Source: Limosilactobacillus sp. (lineage in GTDB: Bacteria; Bacillota; Bacilli; Lactobacillales; Lactobacillaceae). Taken from it: a stretch of 64,000 nucleotides of DNA. Under the pieces are notes generated by a model. The model was not told where the DNA came from. It saw only the letters and a list, made by a program, of their open reading frames with translations, and did not search any database. Position numbers and translations under genes: made by a program. The DNA is taken from positions 434,001-498,000 of the forward strand of contig NZ_JAKVPE010000001.1 in NCBI RefSeq assembly GCF_022482365.1, given 5' to 3'. Shown piece after piece: positions 52,195 to 61,038 of the stretch; within the stretch, counting starts at the first letter, position 1; each line of letters begins with the position of its first letter.

Positions 52195-54351
52195 TCAATT
52201 ATTAATTACGACCTTCGTGCCAGTCGGAATATTATTCATAAACCACTTGGCGTCAGCGACCGAGAGTCGAATGCACCCGTGAGAACCGGTAGAAACGCCG
52301 AGCTTGCGGCCTTCATCCGGCTTGTAGTTACCACGAGAATCGGTTGGTACGGAGTGGAAGAGGTAAACACCATGATACAGGAAGGAAGTCCAGTAGTTTG
52401 CTCCTTCACCGAGGCTGGCATTGTAGAAGCTGTTGCCCCGCTCACTTTGGATGTAGTAGGTGCCCGTTGGCGTCGTACTCCGACCATTCTGGTAAACCCC
52501 GGCCGAGCAATACATTACGTAGGCAATATTGTCGCCATCCATGATGAAGACCCGGTTTTGACCGATCGAAACCTTGATCCACAGATGAGCTAGCTGGGAA
52601 ACGTTTGGGTAGGCAATCGTTTCAGAGGATTCGTAGTAGTTAATTGGCGTCCGCATTGGGATCCAGTGGCCCGATTGATCGAAGTAGTAGGTAGTGCCGT
52701 TAATATTGTGAACGCCAACATACATCCACGCGTTTTCGGGATCAAGGTAGTACCACTGCCCATTGAGTTTTTGCCAGCCGGTTAATGCCCAGGCATTTAC
52801 TGGGTCAAAGTAGTACCAATTACCGGCCGCGGATTGGTACCAGCCCTTGACCGCCCAAGCGTTTGTCGGATCAAAGTAGTACCAGTGGCCGTTGATCTTT
52901 TGCCAGCCGGTCAGCGCCCAGGCATTCGTCGGATCGAGGTAGAACCAGTTGCCGGCCGGAGATTGGTACCACCCCTGTTTGGCGGTACCATCATCATTGA
53001 AGCAGTACCAGAGACCCGCTGCAGATTGATACCAACCGGTTTGCGCGCTGCCGTTGGCATTAAAGTAGTACCAGGAATTGTTGAGCTTTTTCCAAGTATC
53101 CGTCAGCAGTGTCTCGGTGGAAGCATCATAATAATAGTGCTCACCATTGACAGTGTTGAGGCCGTCAACCAGTACCTTGGCAGTAAGTGTATCGTCCAGT
53201 GAATACTCTTTCCCGTTAATGGTCAATTTAGCCGCCTGATCACCAGTACTTTGGTAATAGGCCAGTTTGCCATTGACAATCATCAGCCCGGTGCGCTTAT
53301 TCCCCGTCTGTGGGTCAAAGTAGTAGTGCCGACCATTAATAACCGTATCACCGCTGCTCCGCCGGCCCGTTTCCGGATCATAGTATTGCTGACCATCGTT
53401 TTGCCAGCCGGTCAGCGCCGCACCATTATTCTGGAAAAAGTAATGAGCACCGGCGATAACTTGCTCACCGGTCTTCATTGCGCCGTAAGTTCCGTCATGA
53501 TTTTCGTTTAAGTAGTAAAGTTGACCGTTGATCTTTTGCAGGCCTACCTGCATCTGACCATGCTGATCGGGAGAAAGATAATACCAGTGGCCAGCAATTT
53601 GCTGCCAACCGGTCAGCGCCCAGGTCTGGTTTGGGTCAAAATAATACCAAGCATTATTAATTTCCTGCCAGCCACGCAAAGCCCAGGCATTCGTCGGGTC
53701 AAAGTAGTACCAGTGCTGATTGATCTGCTGCCATTTAGTCTGTGCCTGACCGCTTTGTGGATCAAAGTAATACCAGTTGCCGGCTTGCGTCTGGAACCAG
53801 CCCTTGGTTGCCCAAGCATTGGTGGGGTCGAAGTAGTACCAAGAATGGTCAAGCCGTTGCCAACCAGTCAGCGCCCAGGCGTTTTGTAAGTCAAAATAGT
53901 ATCGGTTGCCAGCCGCAGACTGATACCAGCCAGTCTGGGCGTATCCGTCATTGTTAAAATAGTACCAATTATTGTTAACCTTTAACCATTGGTTAGTGAC
54001 GTTCTTGCCCTGGCTATCGGTATAGGACCAACCATTGGCCGAGTTAGTCCATTGATTGGCCTGGTTGGCCTTAGCCTGCGAGGTCGACACCTGGTCTTGC
54101 TGGTCATTCAGCGTGGCTTGATTCTCCCCCGCTGCGCTATTTTGGCTAATTTGGGACTGTGCCTGAGAATCATTGGCTTGCTGGGGCGTTGACTGCTGCT
54201 GAGGCTGGACCTGTTCAACTGGTGCGGAAGCAGTCGTCGTATCCGCATTGGCAGCTTGGGCCGTCAGCCCGGCCGCAGCGGTCAGGGCCGCGACGGTGAT
54301 AGTCGCCGTCAGCCACTGTTTACCGGCCTTATAGAGTTTCTTGTGGGTCAT
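52195..54351 (-). CDS. L,D-transpeptidase with cell-wall repeats and KxYKxGKxW signal
   Basis: A 718-aa secreted protein. KLYKAGKQW (residues 5-13) is the KxYKxGKxW signal motif, followed by a hydrophobic core ending in AQAANADT. An Asn/Gln/Ser-rich spacer (40-110) leads into some twenty aromatic wall/glucan-binding repeats (WYYFDPTNAWALTGWQ type). The C-terminal 130 residues are a YkuD domain: HSVPTDSRG supplies the His and SHGCIR the catalytic Cys. It would cross-link or edit peptidoglycan while held to the wall. GGGAGG precedes the ATG at 54351. It is a paralogue of the protein at 8684-10096. Confidence 0.92.
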   Translation of the reverse strand: MTHKKLYKAGKQWLTATITVAALTAAAGLTAQAANADTTTASAPVEQVQPQQQSTPQQANDSQAQSQISQNSAAGENQATLNDQQDQVSTSQAKANQANQWTNSANGWSYTDSQGKNVTNQWLKVNNNWYYFNNDGYAQTGWYQSAAGNRYYFDLQNAWALTGWQRLDHSWYYFDPTNAWATKGWFQTQAGNWYYFDPQSGQAQTKWQQINQHWYYFDPTNAWALRGWQEINNAWYYFDPNQTWALTGWQQIAGHWYYLSPDQHGQMQVGLQKINGQLYYLNENHDGTYGAMKTGEQVIAGAHYFFQNNGAALTGWQNDGQQYYDPETGRRSSGDTVINGRHYYFDPQTGNKRTGLMIVNGKLAYYQSTGDQAAKLTINGKEYSLDDTLTAKVLVDGLNTVNGEHYYYDASTETLLTDTWKKLNNSWYYFNANGSAQTGWYQSAAGLWYCFNDDGTAKQGWYQSPAGNWFYLDPTNAWALTGWQKINGHWYYFDPTNAWAVKGWYQSAAGNWYYFDPVNAWALTGWQKLNGQWYYLDPENAWMYVGVHNINGTTYYFDQSGHWIPMRTPINYYESSETIAYPNVSQLAHLWIKVSIGQNRVFIMDGDNIAYVMYCSAGVYQNGRSTTPTGTYYIQSERGNSFYNASLGEGANYWTSFLYHGVYLFHSVPTDSRGNYKPDEGRKLGVSTGSHGCIRLSVADAKWFMNNIPTGTKVVINN

Positions 54352-54423
54352 AAATTGTTCCTCCCTAAAATAAATTACAACCTTATAATAACATCCCAAA
54401 ATCAGTATTTTAGATTACAAACA

Positions 54424-54466
54424 CAAAAAAACGATGAACTGCCCGCTAATGCAGAGCAGTCCATCA
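54424..54466 (-). terminator. Terminator of the PanE-like gene
   Basis: On the minus strand GATGGACTGC pairs with GCAGTTCATC and is followed by seven Ts. Confidence 0.78.
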
Positions 54467-54476
54467 TTACTGTTTC

Positions 54477-55427
54477 TTATTTCCGGGCATCCCGCGTTGC
54501 CTCGGCCAGGTGAACCAGGTTGGTCACGAAGGCGTGGGTCTTGGCCTCGTAATGGTACTTGCGGCCGAGCTTGACAAAGTAGCCGTTGATGTAGTCGACC
54601 TCGACCGGCCGGTTATGGCTCATGTCTTGGTACATCGATGGGTAGTGGTTCGGGTTGCCGACCTTGGAAACGTAGTCGACGCTCTCCAGTTCCTCGGCCC
54701 GGGTCGAAACCAGCTGAACCCCGGCCCGTTCACAGACGTCGTAGGCCTCGTCGATCAGCTGACGGGACAGGTCATCGGCCTTTTCAAAGCTGGCGTACTG
54801 GCCCATGGTGATTTCAAACATCGTACAAAGGGTGTTGACCACGGAGTTGAAGACGACCTTGGCCATCAGGGTGCCAAGGAAGTTGGTCTTCAGCGACGGA
54901 TTAAAGTTAGCCTTCTTCATTTCGGCCATCAGCTCGTGGGTCTTCTCGTCCGGCTTTTCGGTGTAGTTGGCCCAGTTAGTGGTCCCCATCCCCGGTTCAC
55001 CGACGAATTCGACCTCGCCCGGGCCGGTCAGGATGGTGGCAACCAGCGCGGTCCCGGCCACCAGCTTTTCCTTTGGGAAGTACTTCAAGAGCTTTTCGAC
55101 GTGGCCCATCCCGTTCATGGCGGTCAGGCAGTACTGGTCCTTGAAAAAGTGAGCGCAGCGCTTCAGCATATCGTCGAGCTGCATTTGCTTGAGCTCAAAG
55201 AAGACAAAGTCCGCGTCGGTGGCGGTGTATTCCTCCGGCGTGTAGACGTTGACCGGAACCAGGTGCTTGTTCTTGTGCTCCCGGGTCACGTAGACGCCGC
55301 CCTGCTCCTTCATCTTGTCATAGTGGGGCTGCCAGGCTTCGACAAAGTCAACCTCATTCCCCGCTTCCTGCAGCAACACCCCAAAACGTAAGCCCATCGC
55401 ACCGGCTCCAACTACTGTAAACTTCAT
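54477..55427 (-). CDS. panE: Ketopantoate reductase family protein (PanE/ApbA), Ile T-box regulated
   Basis: A 316-aa NAD(P)-dependent reductase. The Rossmann motif is FTVVGAGAMGLRFGVLL at the N-terminus, with the family's catalytic Lys in FLGTLMAKVVFNSVVN and N-x-x-x-C in the helical domain. The enzyme class reduces ketopantoate for pantothenate, but lactococcal PanE acts on branched-chain 2-keto acids. An isoleucine T-box directly upstream favours a role tied to branched-chain amino acids. GGGATGG precedes the ATG at 55427. Confidence 0.88.
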   Translation of the reverse strand: MKFTVVGAGAMGLRFGVLLQEAGNEVDFVEAWQPHYDKMKEQGGVYVTREHKNKHLVPVNVYTPEEYTATDADFVFFELKQMQLDDMLKRCAHFFKDQYCLTAMNGMGHVEKLLKYFPKEKLVAGTALVATILTGPGEVEFVGEPGMGTTNWANYTEKPDEKTHELMAEMKKANFNPSLKTNFLGTLMAKVVFNSVVNTLCTMFEITMGQYASFEKADDLSRQLIDEAYDVCERAGVQLVSTRAEELESVDYVSKVGNPNHYPSMYQDMSHNRPVEVDYINGYFVKLGRKYHYEAKTHAFVTNLVHLAEATRDARK

Positions 55428-55474
55428 AATCAATCCATCCCTTCTCATTAAATCTTAAGAGTTGCTGATTATAA

Positions 55475-55735
55475 AAAAAGCGCCCCTCGACTCATTGCTG
55501 AGTCAAGGGACGCTCGCGCGTGTTACCACCCTAAATTCACTAGCAGCTCGCACCACTAGCCTCAATGTTCAGCGACCAGCGCTAAACACGGCAGCTGTAA
55601 TGGGCTGCACCCACCGCGGGTTACTGATGTTCACCCGGGCACTCAAAGTGATCTTCGCCTGACCGCACCGATTTCCTCTCACCAAACGGAAACTCTCTGC
55701 GCGCTGCTGGTCGGACTACTTGTCTTTTCAACGTG
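55475..55735 (-). promoter_or_regulatory. T-box riboswitch, isoleucine specifier
   Basis: On the minus strand a Stem I with AGTAG and CGAAGATCACTT is followed by the antiterminator AGGGTGGTAACACGCG and a terminator AGCGTCCCTTGACTCA/TGAGTCGAGGGGCGCT with a T-run. By analogy with glyQS (GAA-N-codon-A), the specifier is AUC (Ile); UGGU pairs with a discriminator A, as in tRNA-Ile. It controls the PanE-like gene. Confidence 0.88.
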
Positions 55736-55809
55736 TTTTTATAATCATTTTCTAATTGCATTTTAATTTACACGCACCAGGCAAAATTGTCAAGGGAATT
55801 TTGCAATTT

Positions 55810-57147
55810 TTATTCAGCTTCTTCTTTTCCTGCCAAGATTGCAAGCAAAAACGTCAGTGTCATCATGGCAAGCGCGACGATCATCGCCACCCGAAACTGG
55901 CCATTAACATCACCCGCACTCACAAGGCTGGTCCCAAGATTGACCATCACGGCCAGGCCGAGCACGCCGCCGAGCTGATGAGCAACGTTGACGAGCCCCG
56001 AGGCTGTGCCGCTGTGCTCCGCCGGCACCTGATAGATTCCCATGTTGGTTGTGGGAGCAAGCGCCAAGCCCTGACCGCAGCCAAGGATCAGCATTGGCAG
56101 ACCGGTACCCAGCCAGTAACCGCGGCCATCCATCACGAGAGCCAGCCCAAAACCCGCCAGCATGGTCAAACTAGCCAGGATCAGCACGCCCTTGTCGTTC
56201 CACGCGTTGATCAGCCGGGGAACCACCATCGCGGCCAAGAAAAGGGTCACCGACAACGGGAGATAGGCAAAACCGACTTTGAGCGGCGAATAGTGCAGGA
56301 CCTGCTGGAGGTATTCCGAAACGAAGAACCAGTAGCCAAGCACGGCCCCATTGAGGATCGCCCGGCAAAGATACCCATTTGTCCGCACCCCGTTCTTAAA
56401 GATTCGCAGTGGCAACAGCGGAGACTGACTGCGGTGTTCGATGACCACAAAGGCAATCAGGAAGATCATCGCAAGGGCCAAAACGAGCACGGGATGACTG
56501 GCACCATTCAAGCCCCAGACAAGCAGGCTGCAGGCCAGAACCGAGGTAAGCGTACCGAGCAGATCAAATCGTTCGTGCGTTTGGGAGGTGGCCGACTCCT
56601 CGAACGTCCGCCACGACAGGGCCAGCATCAGTAGGCAGACCGGGACGTTCAGGTAAAATCCCAACCGCCAGGACCACAAACTGGCAAAGAGACCGCCGAG
56701 CACCAGGCCGATGCTCGCCCCCAGTCCGGAAACCGAGCTATACCAGGCGATCGCCTTAACCAGAGCGGGGCCCTCAAAGTAGTCGATCAAAAGCGCCATG
56801 CTGGTTGGCGCCAGCAGTGCCGAACCCAGCCCCTGCAAGAAGCGGGCGGCGATCATGACACCACCGCTCGTAGCCAATCCTGACAGCAGTGAACCGAACA
56901 AAAAAATTGCCAATGCGATGTTTAAGATCCTCCGCCGGCTAAATGCATCGCTGAGTCGCCCGCTCAGCAGCAAGAAGCTGCCAAAGGCCAGGCCATAAGC
57001 GTTTTGGACCCAGGAAAGACCCACTTGATCCAGACGCAGGTCGGTTGCAATCTTCGTCAGGCCGGTGATCACCAGGCAGTTCGACATCGCCGTCAACAGG
57101 TAACTGAGCATCGCAATCGTTAAAACTATTCGTTGCCGAAAATTCAT
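55810..57147 (-). CDS. MFS efflux transporter
   Basis: A 445-aa major-facilitator membrane protein with about 12-14 spans. The N-terminal half carries WVQNAYGLAFGSFLLLSGRLSDAF and the mid-region GLGASIGLVLGGLFAS, typical of DHA-type drug exporters. It is divergent from a TetR gene; the shared intergenic palindrome is the likely operator. AGGAGG precedes the ATG at 57147. Confidence 0.9.
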   Translation of the reverse strand: MNFRQRIVLTIAMLSYLLTAMSNCLVITGLTKIATDLRLDQVGLSWVQNAYGLAFGSFLLLSGRLSDAFSRRRILNIALAIFLFGSLLSGLATSGGVMIAARFLQGLGSALLAPTSMALLIDYFEGPALVKAIAWYSSVSGLGASIGLVLGGLFASLWSWRLGFYLNVPVCLLMLALSWRTFEESATSQTHERFDLLGTLTSVLACSLLVWGLNGASHPVLVLALAMIFLIAFVVIEHRSQSPLLPLRIFKNGVRTNGYLCRAILNGAVLGYWFFVSEYLQQVLHYSPLKVGFAYLPLSVTLFLAAMVVPRLINAWNDKGVLILASLTMLAGFGLALVMDGRGYWLGTGLPMLILGCGQGLALAPTTNMGIYQVPAEHSGTASGLVNVAHQLGGVLGLAVMVNLGTSLVSAGDVNGQFRVAMIVALAMMTLTFLLAILAGKEEAE

Positions 57148-57159
57148 GTTTTCCTCCTT

Positions 57160-57177
57160 AACGGAATATATTCCGTT
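57160..57177. promoter_or_regulatory. TetR-type operator
   Basis: AACGGAATATATTCCGTT is a perfect 18-bp palindrome in the space between the MFS and TetR starts, 12 bp upstream of the MFS start codon. Its core is the expected size for a TetR dimer. Confidence 0.82.
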
Positions 57178-57238
57178 TATTCATAATGGTATACTATTCC
57201 TCAGAAGAAATTTTGTCAATTTTCACTGGAGGCAAACT

Positions 57239-57790
57239 ATGCGAACGGACGCTCAACACAACCGCCAAAAAATATTTAAAGCTACCGAACAGCTCCTGGC
57301 AGAAAACGCGGCCGACCAGATTACAATGGCCCAAATTGCCCGGGCCGCCGGGGTCGGCGTGGGAACCCTCTACCGGAATTTTCCCACGCGGGGCGACCTC
57401 TTCATCTCCCTGGCTTACGCCCAGCTCGATGATTACCTCGCCCGCGAGGAGACTGTGATCCAGAATAAGGATATCAGCCGAGAAACGGTGTGCCAGGTGC
57501 TCGGCGACTACCTAAGCTTTCGGGAGCACCGTCAGCACCTCTTGCCCACCGGTAGCCTCGAATCAGCGACCCAGTATTATTCCCGGACCAACTATCAGCG
57601 ACTCCACCACTTGTTCGCCAATTTGATTGGTAAGGCCAATCCGGGGCTGAGTTCCATCACAGTGGCCTTTCGCGCCGACATGCTGATCGCCTGCTTACGG
57701 GGCGATAGCTACTACCTACAGCGTACGGAACGGCAGTTGGTGCCGGAGCAAATTTTGGACCAGCTGCTGGCGCTCTTTTTCCCGGAATAA
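57239..57790 (+). CDS. TetR family transcriptional regulator
   Basis: A 183-aa repressor. The helix-turn-helix ITMAQIARAAGVGVGTLYRNF lies at about residues 30-50, followed by a ligand-binding helical domain. The start at 57239 is fixed by GGAGG; the longer frame from 57146 is not supported. It is divergent from the MFS gene and probably represses it via the palindrome between them. Confidence 0.92.
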   Translation: MRTDAQHNRQKIFKATEQLLAENAADQITMAQIARAAGVGVGTLYRNFPTRGDLFISLAYAQLDDYLAREETVIQNKDISRETVCQVLGDYLSFREHRQHLLPTGSLESATQYYSRTNYQRLHHLFANLIGKANPGLSSITVAFRADMLIACLRGDSYYLQRTERQLVPEQILDQLLALFFPE

Positions 57791-57804
57791 TTCCAGATAC
57801 TAAC

Positions 57805-57845
57805 AAAATCCCAGAGTAATGATCGTAACTACTCTGGGATTTTTG
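57805..57845. terminator. Bidirectional terminator
   Basis: AAATCCCAGAGTA pairs with TACTCTGGGATTT around an 11-nt loop, between the TetR gene and the end of the FAS-II operon. Confidence 0.85.
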
Positions 57846-57859
57846 TCTTAATCTGTCTT

Positions 57860-58648
57860 TTAAAAATAAACCTTGGCCACCTCGCCGCTAACCAGGCGGT
57901 GCTCACGTCCATAATCGTCCCGGACCACTAAGCGAGCCTGGTCATCGATCCCAATTGCTTGCCCCGTCAGCTCATCCTGGCCCGTGCTTAGGCGAACCCG
58001 GTGGCCCGCCAGTAATGAATACCGCCGATATTCTGGCAGCAATCCTCCCGAGCGGTACTCCACGTGAATTAGTGTTAATTGATCAAGCAGGTGAGCAATC
58101 AGTCGACTGCGGGCCACCCTTTGTCCTGGCACGACGGAACCAGCAGTGGAGCCTAAAGAATCCGGAAAGCTGACCGTCGTTAGATTAATGCCGATCCCGA
58201 TGACGCACGCCGACCGGCCGTTTGAGGAATTCTCCAACCTTTCGGTAAGGATTCCGGCGACCTTTTTCCCCCGACAATAGACGTCATTGACCCACTTCAG
58301 ACGCAGGTTATTCTCCGGGCAGCATTGGTGCAGGGCTCGTACCACCCCCACACCGACGCCAGTGGTCAGCAGGCCGGGCTGGCTAACCGCTTCAGCCGGC
58401 CAGAGCAGGCTGAGATAAATGCCGGTGCCACTGGGGGCATAAAAGGAACGGCCGGCCTTCCCGTATGCCGCCGTCTGCCGATCCGCGATTACGGCGACTG
58501 CTTGGTTCTGCTGGTGCGCCCGCCAGTATTGCCTGGCGAAATCCTGGGTTGACCGCAGGATCGGCTTGACAATTACGGCGCCACCAAACTTGGTTAAATG
58601 CTGCCGGATCGTCGCTGCCGACAAATCGCTACCATTGTTTACCATCAT
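57860..58648 (-). CDS. birA: Biotin-[acetyl-CoA carboxylase] ligase, short form
   Basis: A 262-aa biotin protein ligase without the N-terminal DNA-binding domain. Visible are the ligase motif KAGRSFYAPSGTGIYLSLLW, the KWVNDVY ATP/biotin site and GIGINL. It attaches biotin to AccB. It is the last gene of the FAS-II operon, and its ATG overlaps the end of fabI, so it is translationally coupled. It thus places the modifying enzyme with its target. Confidence 0.92.
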   Translation of the reverse strand: MMVNNGSDLSAATIRQHLTKFGGAVIVKPILRSTQDFARQYWRAHQQNQAVAVIADRQTAAYGKAGRSFYAPSGTGIYLSLLWPAEAVSQPGLLTTGVGVGVVRALHQCCPENNLRLKWVNDVYCRGKKVAGILTERLENSSNGRSACVIGIGINLTTVSFPDSLGSTAGSVVPGQRVARSRLIAHLLDQLTLIHVEYRSGGLLPEYRRYSLLAGHRVRLSTGQDELTGQAIGIDDQARLVVRDDYGREHRLVSGEVAKVYF

Positions 58649-59412
58649 TACATCAAGTGGACGCCCTTGTCGACGTAAATGACGTCGCCGACAATGCCCG
58701 TCGAAAGATCGCTCATCAAGAATGCGCAGGTCCCGCCGATCTGCTCCAGGGTGACGCTTTCTCCGTCAACGGTCCAATCCCGTGACAGTTTCAGAAGGTC
58801 GCTGTGCCCCTTGATCCCGGTAACAGCCAGGGTCTTCATCGCCCCCGCCGAAATTGCGTTGACCCGCACCTGATCCGGCCCCATGTCACGGGCCAGGTAA
58901 CGAACGCTGGCTTCCAGGGCCGCCTTGGCAATCCCCATCACGTTGTAGTTTGGGATTGCCCGTTCGGCACCGAAGTAGGTCAGGGTGACGATGCTGGCGG
59001 GGTGCTTCAGCAGTTCAAGCTGCTTTGCCCACTTGGTCACGGCGATTAGCGAGTAGGATGAAATATCCTGGGCCAGCGCGTAGCCATCGCGGCTAATGTT
59101 GACGCTTGAACCGCCCAATTCTTCCTTCTTCGCAAAGGCAATCGCGTGCACGATGCCATCCACCGCTCCGAAGCGCTCCTTGATCTGCTTAAAGGCGCTC
59201 TGAATGCTGTCGTCACTAGCAACGTCACACTCAAACAGTCGCTGGTCATCGTCCACGAGCCGGCTAATCCCCCGCTTCAGCCGTTCGTTTTGGTAAGTGT
59301 AGATAACCGTGGCCCCCTGCGCCGCCATGGCTTGGGCGCATCCCCAGGCAATGGAGCGCCGGTTGGCAACCCCCATGACAATAATCTGCTTGTTTTCAAG
59401 TATTCCTGACAT
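58648..59412 (-). CDS. fabI: Enoyl-ACP reductase
   Basis: A 254-aa short-chain dehydrogenase of the FabI type. GVANRRSIAWGCAQAMAAQG is the cofactor-binding start; the catalytic Tyr and Lys are in YNVMGIAKAALEASVRYLA. It reduces the enoyl-ACP in the last step of each elongation cycle. The start at 59412 uses GGAGGAAG upstream. It follows accA closely in the operon. Confidence 0.93.
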   Translation of the reverse strand: MSGILENKQIIVMGVANRRSIAWGCAQAMAAQGATVIYTYQNERLKRGISRLVDDDQRLFECDVASDDSIQSAFKQIKERFGAVDGIVHAIAFAKKEELGGSSVNISRDGYALAQDISSYSLIAVTKWAKQLELLKHPASIVTLTYFGAERAIPNYNVMGIAKAALEASVRYLARDMGPDQVRVNAISAGAMKTLAVTGIKGHSDLLKLSRDWTVDGESVTLEQIGGTCAFLMSDLSTGIVGDVIYVDKGVHLM

Positions 59413-59423
59413 ATCTTCCTCCA

Positions 59424-60212
59424 TTAGAATTTACGGTAGCGTTCGTGACGCCGTGCTATCAGCTCGTCTTCTGGCAATCTTTCAAACCTCTGCAGCGCCG
59501 GCCACAGTGTCTGGTTAATATTGGCAATTACTTCTTGATGGTCGGCGGGCTCGGCAATGATTCCGTCGATCACCTTCTGGTCCAGTAAGTCCGGCGGCGT
59601 CAGCCTCATCAACTCGGCGGCCTCGTTGGATCGCCGCTGGTCCTTCCACAGGATCGCGGCAAAGCCCTCCGGCGAAAGGATCGAATAAGTGCTGTTCTCA
59701 AGCATCCAAACGGCATCGCCACAGGCAAGGGCCAGGGCACCGCCACTGCCCCCTTCACCGAGAATGACAGTCAACACCGGCGTTTTCAGACGACTGATTT
59801 CCAGCAGGTTCTGGGCGATCGCGTCCCCCTGCCCGTTCTCTTCAGCCGACTGCCCCGGATAGGCGCCGGGCGTATTCACGAAGGTGATGACCGGGCGCCG
59901 AAACTTTGCCGCCGCCTTCATCAGACGCAACGCTTTTCGGTAGCCACTTGGCGTCGGACAACCAAAGTGCTTGGCCGCCCGCTCCTCCGCGCCGGTCCCC
60001 TTATCGGTCGTGATGACCGTCACCGGCTGGCCGTGAAAAAGGCCGATGCCGCCGATGATTGCCGGGTCGTCGCCGTGCTCACGGTCCCCATGCAGCTCCA
60101 TGAAATTGTCGATCAGGGAATGGATAATCTCCAGCCCCGTCACCTTCTGCGGGTCCCGGGCCGCCGCCACTACCTGGGCGCTGGTTTTTGGTTCACTCTT
60201 CTTATCCACCAT
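59424..60212 (-). CDS. accA: Acetyl-CoA carboxylase, carboxyltransferase alpha subunit
   Basis: A 262-aa subunit that carries the acetyl-CoA site together with AccD. Characteristic pieces are LIDNFMELHGDREHGDD, FGCPTPSGYRKALRLMK, VNTPGAYPGQSAEE and GGSGGALALACGD. It overlaps accD by 11 bp. With AccD, AccC and AccB it forms acetyl-CoA carboxylase, the committed step of fatty acid synthesis. Confidence 0.94.
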   Translation of the reverse strand: MVDKKSEPKTSAQVVAAARDPQKVTGLEIIHSLIDNFMELHGDREHGDDPAIIGGIGLFHGQPVTVITTDKGTGAEERAAKHFGCPTPSGYRKALRLMKAAAKFRRPVITFVNTPGAYPGQSAEENGQGDAIAQNLLEISRLKTPVLTVILGEGGSGGALALACGDAVWMLENSTYSILSPEGFAAILWKDQRRSNEAAELMRLTPPDLLDQKVIDGIIAEPADHQEVIANINQTLWPALQRFERLPEDELIARRHERYRKF

Positions 60213-61038
60213 ACTTTAGCAGCCACCTCAACGTTTCCTTTTCGTCCTGACGTTCGACAATCCGATCCACGAAGCCGTGCTTCAGCAAATTTTCCGCATC
60301 CTGCAGGTCCGCTGGAATCCGCCGGCCGGTCGTTTGCTCGATCACCCGTCGACCCGCAAAGCCAACCAGGGCGTGGGGTTCGGCAAGCGTGATGTCGCCC
60401 TGCATCGCAAAGCTGGCGGTGACGCCGCCCGTCGTCGGATCGGTCAGCACAACGATGTAAAGCAGACCGGCCGCGGAGTGCCGGGCAACGGCAGCGCTGA
60501 CCTTGGCCATCTGCATTAGCGACAAAATCCCCTCCTGCATTCGGGCACCACCCGAGGCAGTGAAGAGGACCACCGGCTGCTTGCTAGCCGTTGCCCGTTC
60601 GAACAGCCGGGTCAGCTTTTCGCCGGTCACGGTGCCCAGCGAGCCCATGATAAAGGTCGGGTCCATGATGCCGAGGCGAAAATGAACGTCGGCGATCCGC
60701 GCTTTCCCCGTCCAAACCGAGTCGTTCAAACCAGTTCGTGCCTGAGCCACTTGCAGCTTTTCGCGATAACCGGGAAAGGTTAACGGGTCAGTCGTCTCCA
60801 GGTCGGTATCTTCCGGCACTGCCTCGTCCACCAGCCACTGCAAGCGCTGACGGGCGCTGATTCGAAAGCCATAGTGGCAGTGCGGACAGGTCTGGTAGTC
60901 GTCCAGCTGCTTGGTCACCAGCGCGGATTGGCACTTCGGGCACTTCTTCCATAAGCCCCCGGGCACCTTAGCATCCGCCTGGCGATCGGCCTTGACGTGG
61001 TTGGCACTCAAGGTGTTGTTCTGGTCAAACAGCTTCAA
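60202..61038 (-). CDS. accD: Acetyl-CoA carboxylase, carboxyltransferase beta subunit
   Basis: A 278-aa protein with an N-terminal zinc ribbon (CPKCQSAL and CPHCHYGF) and a crotonase-like carboxyltransferase domain containing TASGGARMQEGILSLMQM. It overlaps accC by 14 bp and accA by 11 bp, indicating tight translational coupling of the heteromeric carboxylase. Confidence 0.95.
   Translation of the reverse strand: MKLFDQNNTLSANHVKADRQADAKVPGGLWKKCPKCQSALVTKQLDDYQTCPHCHYGFRISARQRLQWLVDEAVPEDTDLETTDPLTFPGYREKLQVAQARTGLNDSVWTGKARIADVHFRLGIMDPTFIMGSLGTVTGEKLTRLFERATASKQPVVLFTASGGARMQEGILSLMQMAKVSAAVARHSAAGLLYIVVLTDPTTGGVTASFAMQGDITLAEPHALVGFAGRRVIEQTTGRRIPADLQDAENLLKHGFVDRIVERQDEKETLRWLLKYGG

Noticed and set aside
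52700-54000. Possible CRISPR-like or minisatellite array
   Set aside because: The regular repeats are codons of the aromatic wall-binding repeats in the L,D-transpeptidase, without spacers or palindromic repeat units.
54510-55391. 293-codon plus-strand frame opposite the PanE-like gene
   Set aside because: Antisense shadow without ribosome site; the minus-strand protein shows a full Rossmann enzyme.
55756-56634. 292-codon plus-strand frame opposite the MFS gene
   Set aside because: It is a shadow of the MFS transporter; the product is rich in His, Gln and Arg with no domain, and part of it would lie in the T-box side region.
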